Source: Deinococcus psychrotolerans
GTDB taxonomy: Bacteria; Deinococcota; Deinococci; Deinococcales; Deinococcaceae
Length of the DNA stretch: 64,000 nucleotides
NCBI RefSeq assembly: GCF_003860465.1
Contig: NZ_CP034187.1
Coordinates: 100,280 to 164,279, forward strand
Reading direction: 5' to 3'
In this document: positions 62,350 to 64,000 of the stretch, one piece after another
Layout of the letters: each line of letters starts with the position of its first letter
Position numbering within the stretch: the stretch's first letter is position 1
Notes under the pieces: model-generated
Database searches by the model: none
The model's input: only the letters and a program-made list of their open reading frames with translations
Told to the model about the DNA's origin: nothing
Position numbers and translations under genes: made by a program

Positions 62350-64000
62350 AGCTAGTGCCAGCATCACTGCCTCCGGATCTTCCCAGCTTGGGTGAGCGAG
62401 AGTTGTTACTCCGGTTGCACGCTGATCGTCAACACCCGGATTGGTGGGTCCTGCACTCTCTAGACTTGGCGGAGCACCGGTACTTCCAGCATAGTGAGGC
62501 GGATCTCGTGTTTCTCGTTCCTGAATTCGGCATTGTGGTTGTAGAAGTCAAAGGGCATGCCCGAGTCAATCGAGATCCGTTCTCTGGTCAGTGGCATTTG
62601 GGCGAGGACTCTCCACGAGTCCGCTCACCCTTCCGGCAGGCCAGTGACGCTATGTTTTCGCTCCGTGACTACCTAACCCGGCATAATCCTACGTACCGGC
62701 ATATTCAGTACGAGAGCCTGGTGGTTTTTCCATTCGCGGAATTCTACACAGACGGGGGAAGCATCGAATGGCACCCCTGGCAGGTTGTCGACCGTCATGA
62801 TCTGAGCGTCCGGTCGCTTCCGGAGTGCGTTCTAACCGCACTTGATAATGCCCGCAGGGACGCGGTGGAGCGTCGGGGGCAAGATTCTCCAATGCCGTTG
62901 AGTGAAGCGATGTGCCGAGATATTTTGCAGTTGCTTTGTCCAACGGTTGGTTCTTATCTTCCTGAAGTCTGGACGCCACCCTCGTTCCTGATGCAAGGAC
63001 GACGAGCATTGTCTCGGCACTTGGATGAACTTGATTTGCTGCTGGATGCAGTGTGGCTCAACGATCGTCTACTGATACGCGGCGGGCCAGGAACTGGCAA
63101 GACCGGGCTGCTGATCAAAGCAGCCCAGCGTGTGGTGACTGAGGGTCACGGTCCTCCTTTGCTGGTGTGTTTCAATCGGCTGCTTGCGCAGGATCTGAGT
63201 CGCCAACTTCGGAATGTAGCCAAGGTAACGACCTATCATGAATTGCTCAGCACTTTACAGACGCACCATGGATCGCAGCAGCTGGCGGTAGCCCATACAG
63301 CGAGAATATTTCGTCCAGTAAGAACCTTGCTGATTGACGAGGCTGAGGATTTTTTACTTCAGGCGGAGGCAAGAGCCGCCTTGGACCTGTGCGTCGAAGG
63401 CGGTCTGGCAGAAGGACGGGTCATTGCCACCCTCGATGACCGGTACCAGCAGTTGCGGATAGGGGAAGCAACGTTTACTGCTCAAGACATTTTCGCGGGC
63501 TACTTGTCGTTGGACCTACAGGACAACCGCCGTACTTTGCCCCGTGTGAGTTCTCTCGCTGAGCTTTACAGTGGACACTCACCGTGGCGACGAACGGTAC
63601 GAGAAGACGACTTGGTTCAACCGCTGACCTCATACGGTTCACCGGAGCAAGTCGTTGGAATGCTTGCCGATGTGCAGCAGCAATTTCAACACGAGGGATT
63701 TACCTCAGCAGAGATGGTGGTGCTCTCCGGCTGCCGTCCAGACCAGTCATTGGCCGCTCGCGCGCAGCAACAGGGATTTCCTTTTGCCCCATACGGTCAG
63801 CAAAGTGCCCATGAAGTTCCTTACACCAGCGTACAAGCTTTCAAAGGAAGGGAGTGCCCCGTCGTAATACTGACGAATCTGCCTTACGGACCTGACCCTA
63901 ATACCCTGATGCTGATCGGTCTCACCCGCAGCATAGCCAGGGTTGCTGTTCTGGTCGAGAAGCAGTCCGCTTTCATCGAACAGTACTTAAGGAGAATCGC
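62346..64000 (+). CDS. NERD-domain superfamily I helicase (partial, runs off window)
   Basis: Starts at GTG 62346 (GTGA overlap with gene B) and is open to the window end, at least 551 residues. Residues ~40-130 are a NERD nuclease-related domain (SEADLVFLVPEFGIVVVEVK). The helicase core has Walker A IRGGPGTGKTGLLIKAA near 243-259, PPLLVCFNRLLAQDLSRQL, Walker B TLLIDEAEDFLLQ, motif V SVQAFKGRECPVVILTNLP and motif VI LMLIGLTRSIARVAVLVE. NERD plus UvrD-like helicase proteins are common in defence loci. Further C-terminal sequence lies outside. Confidence 0.85.
   Translation, partial: MKLVPASLPPDLPSLGERELLLRLHADRQHPDWWVLHSLDLAEHRYFQHSEADLVFLVPEFGIVVVEVKGHARVNRDPFSGQWHLGEDSPRVRSPFRQASDAMFSLRDYLTRHNPTYRHIQYESLVVFPFAEFYTDGGSIEWHPWQVVDRHDLSVRSLPECVLTALDNARRDAVERRGQDSPMPLSEAMCRDILQLLCPTVGSYLPEVWTPPSFLMQGRRALSRHLDELDLLLDAVWLNDRLLIRGGPGTGKTGLLIKAAQRVVTEGHGPPLLVCFNRLLAQDLSRQLRNVAKVTTYHELLSTLQTHHGSQQLAVAHTARIFRPVRTLLIDEAEDFLLQAEARAALDLCVEGGLAEGRVIATLDDRYQQLRIGEATFTAQDIFAGYLSLDLQDNRRTLPRVSSLAELYSGHSPWRRTVREDDLVQPLTSYGSPEQVVGMLADVQQQFQHEGFTSAEMVVLSGCRPDQSLAARAQQQGFPFAPYGQQSAHEVPYTSVQAFKGRECPVVILTNLPYGPDPNTLMLIGLTRSIARVAVLVEKQSAFIEQYLRRI

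Overview
The window looks like an accessory replicon or genomic island from a Deinococcus-like bacterium. This is inferred from several things: a TerD/von Willebrand fusion protein, a Bax1/XPB nuclease-helicase pair, paired DUF3006 and ComEC-like metallo-hydrolase genes, an IS200/IS605 right end that finishes in TCAAC as in ISDra2, and at least one probable leaderless promoter. No species can be named. No rRNA, tRNA or CRISPR array was found. Two replication modules are present (a frameshifted DnaB-like helicase near 17-18.4 kb and a primase/D5-type helicase at 47.7-50.7 kb), and transposon debris is dense, so a plasmid or a patchwork of integrated elements is likely.

Layout. 0-6.4 kb: three unrecognised minus-strand genes, then a Tn5-like IS4 element sitting inside the right-end hairpin of a decayed IS605 element. 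6.4-10.9 kb: a VapBC toxin-antitoxin pair, a DUF3006 gene with a truncated ComEC-like gene, an Old Yellow Enzyme flavoprotein and two unknown genes. 11-12.2 kb: a DDE transposon with 28-bp inverted repeats. 12.3-16.3 kb: a HelD/UvrD-type helicase downstream of a divergent TnpB-like RuvC nuclease. 16.5-19 kb: broken phage or plasmid replication genes and an HNH relic. 19.2-28.6 kb: a TerD-vWA-TerD protein, a half-HsdS plus degenerate HsdM pair, two small genes, the Bax1-XPB pair and an intact DUF3006/ComEC-like pair. 28.8-33.5 kb: a broken hydrolase gene and three transposon remnants or elements. 33.6-43.6 kb: an island with two large TPR-CHAT proteases, two unknown co-directional genes and one divergent gene. 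43.6-47.5 kb: transposon scars, a possible YbjN-like gene and a second half-HsdS/degenerate HsdM pair. 47.7-51.2 kb: primase operon. 51.3-53.8 kb: an IS3 element nested in an IS1595 element, next to an IS4 tail. 53.8-57.9 kb: a TerY-P-type triad (vWA, PP2C phosphatase, kinase) with a DUF2786-like gene and a truncated gene. 57.9-59.5 kb: a dead ISL3 element. 59.7-64 kb: a tightly overlapping operon of two unknown genes and a NERD-domain superfamily I helicase that runs off the end.

Taken together this reads as a defence and mobile-element island. The best candidates for undescribed systems are the TPR-CHAT cluster, the TnpB-like/HelD pair, the unknown-unknown-NERD helicase operon, and the two S-then-M pairs whose methylase motifs are degenerate. 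Many transposase genes are dead (nonsense codons, frameshifts, nested insertions), which suggests a region that accumulates elements and tolerates their decay.
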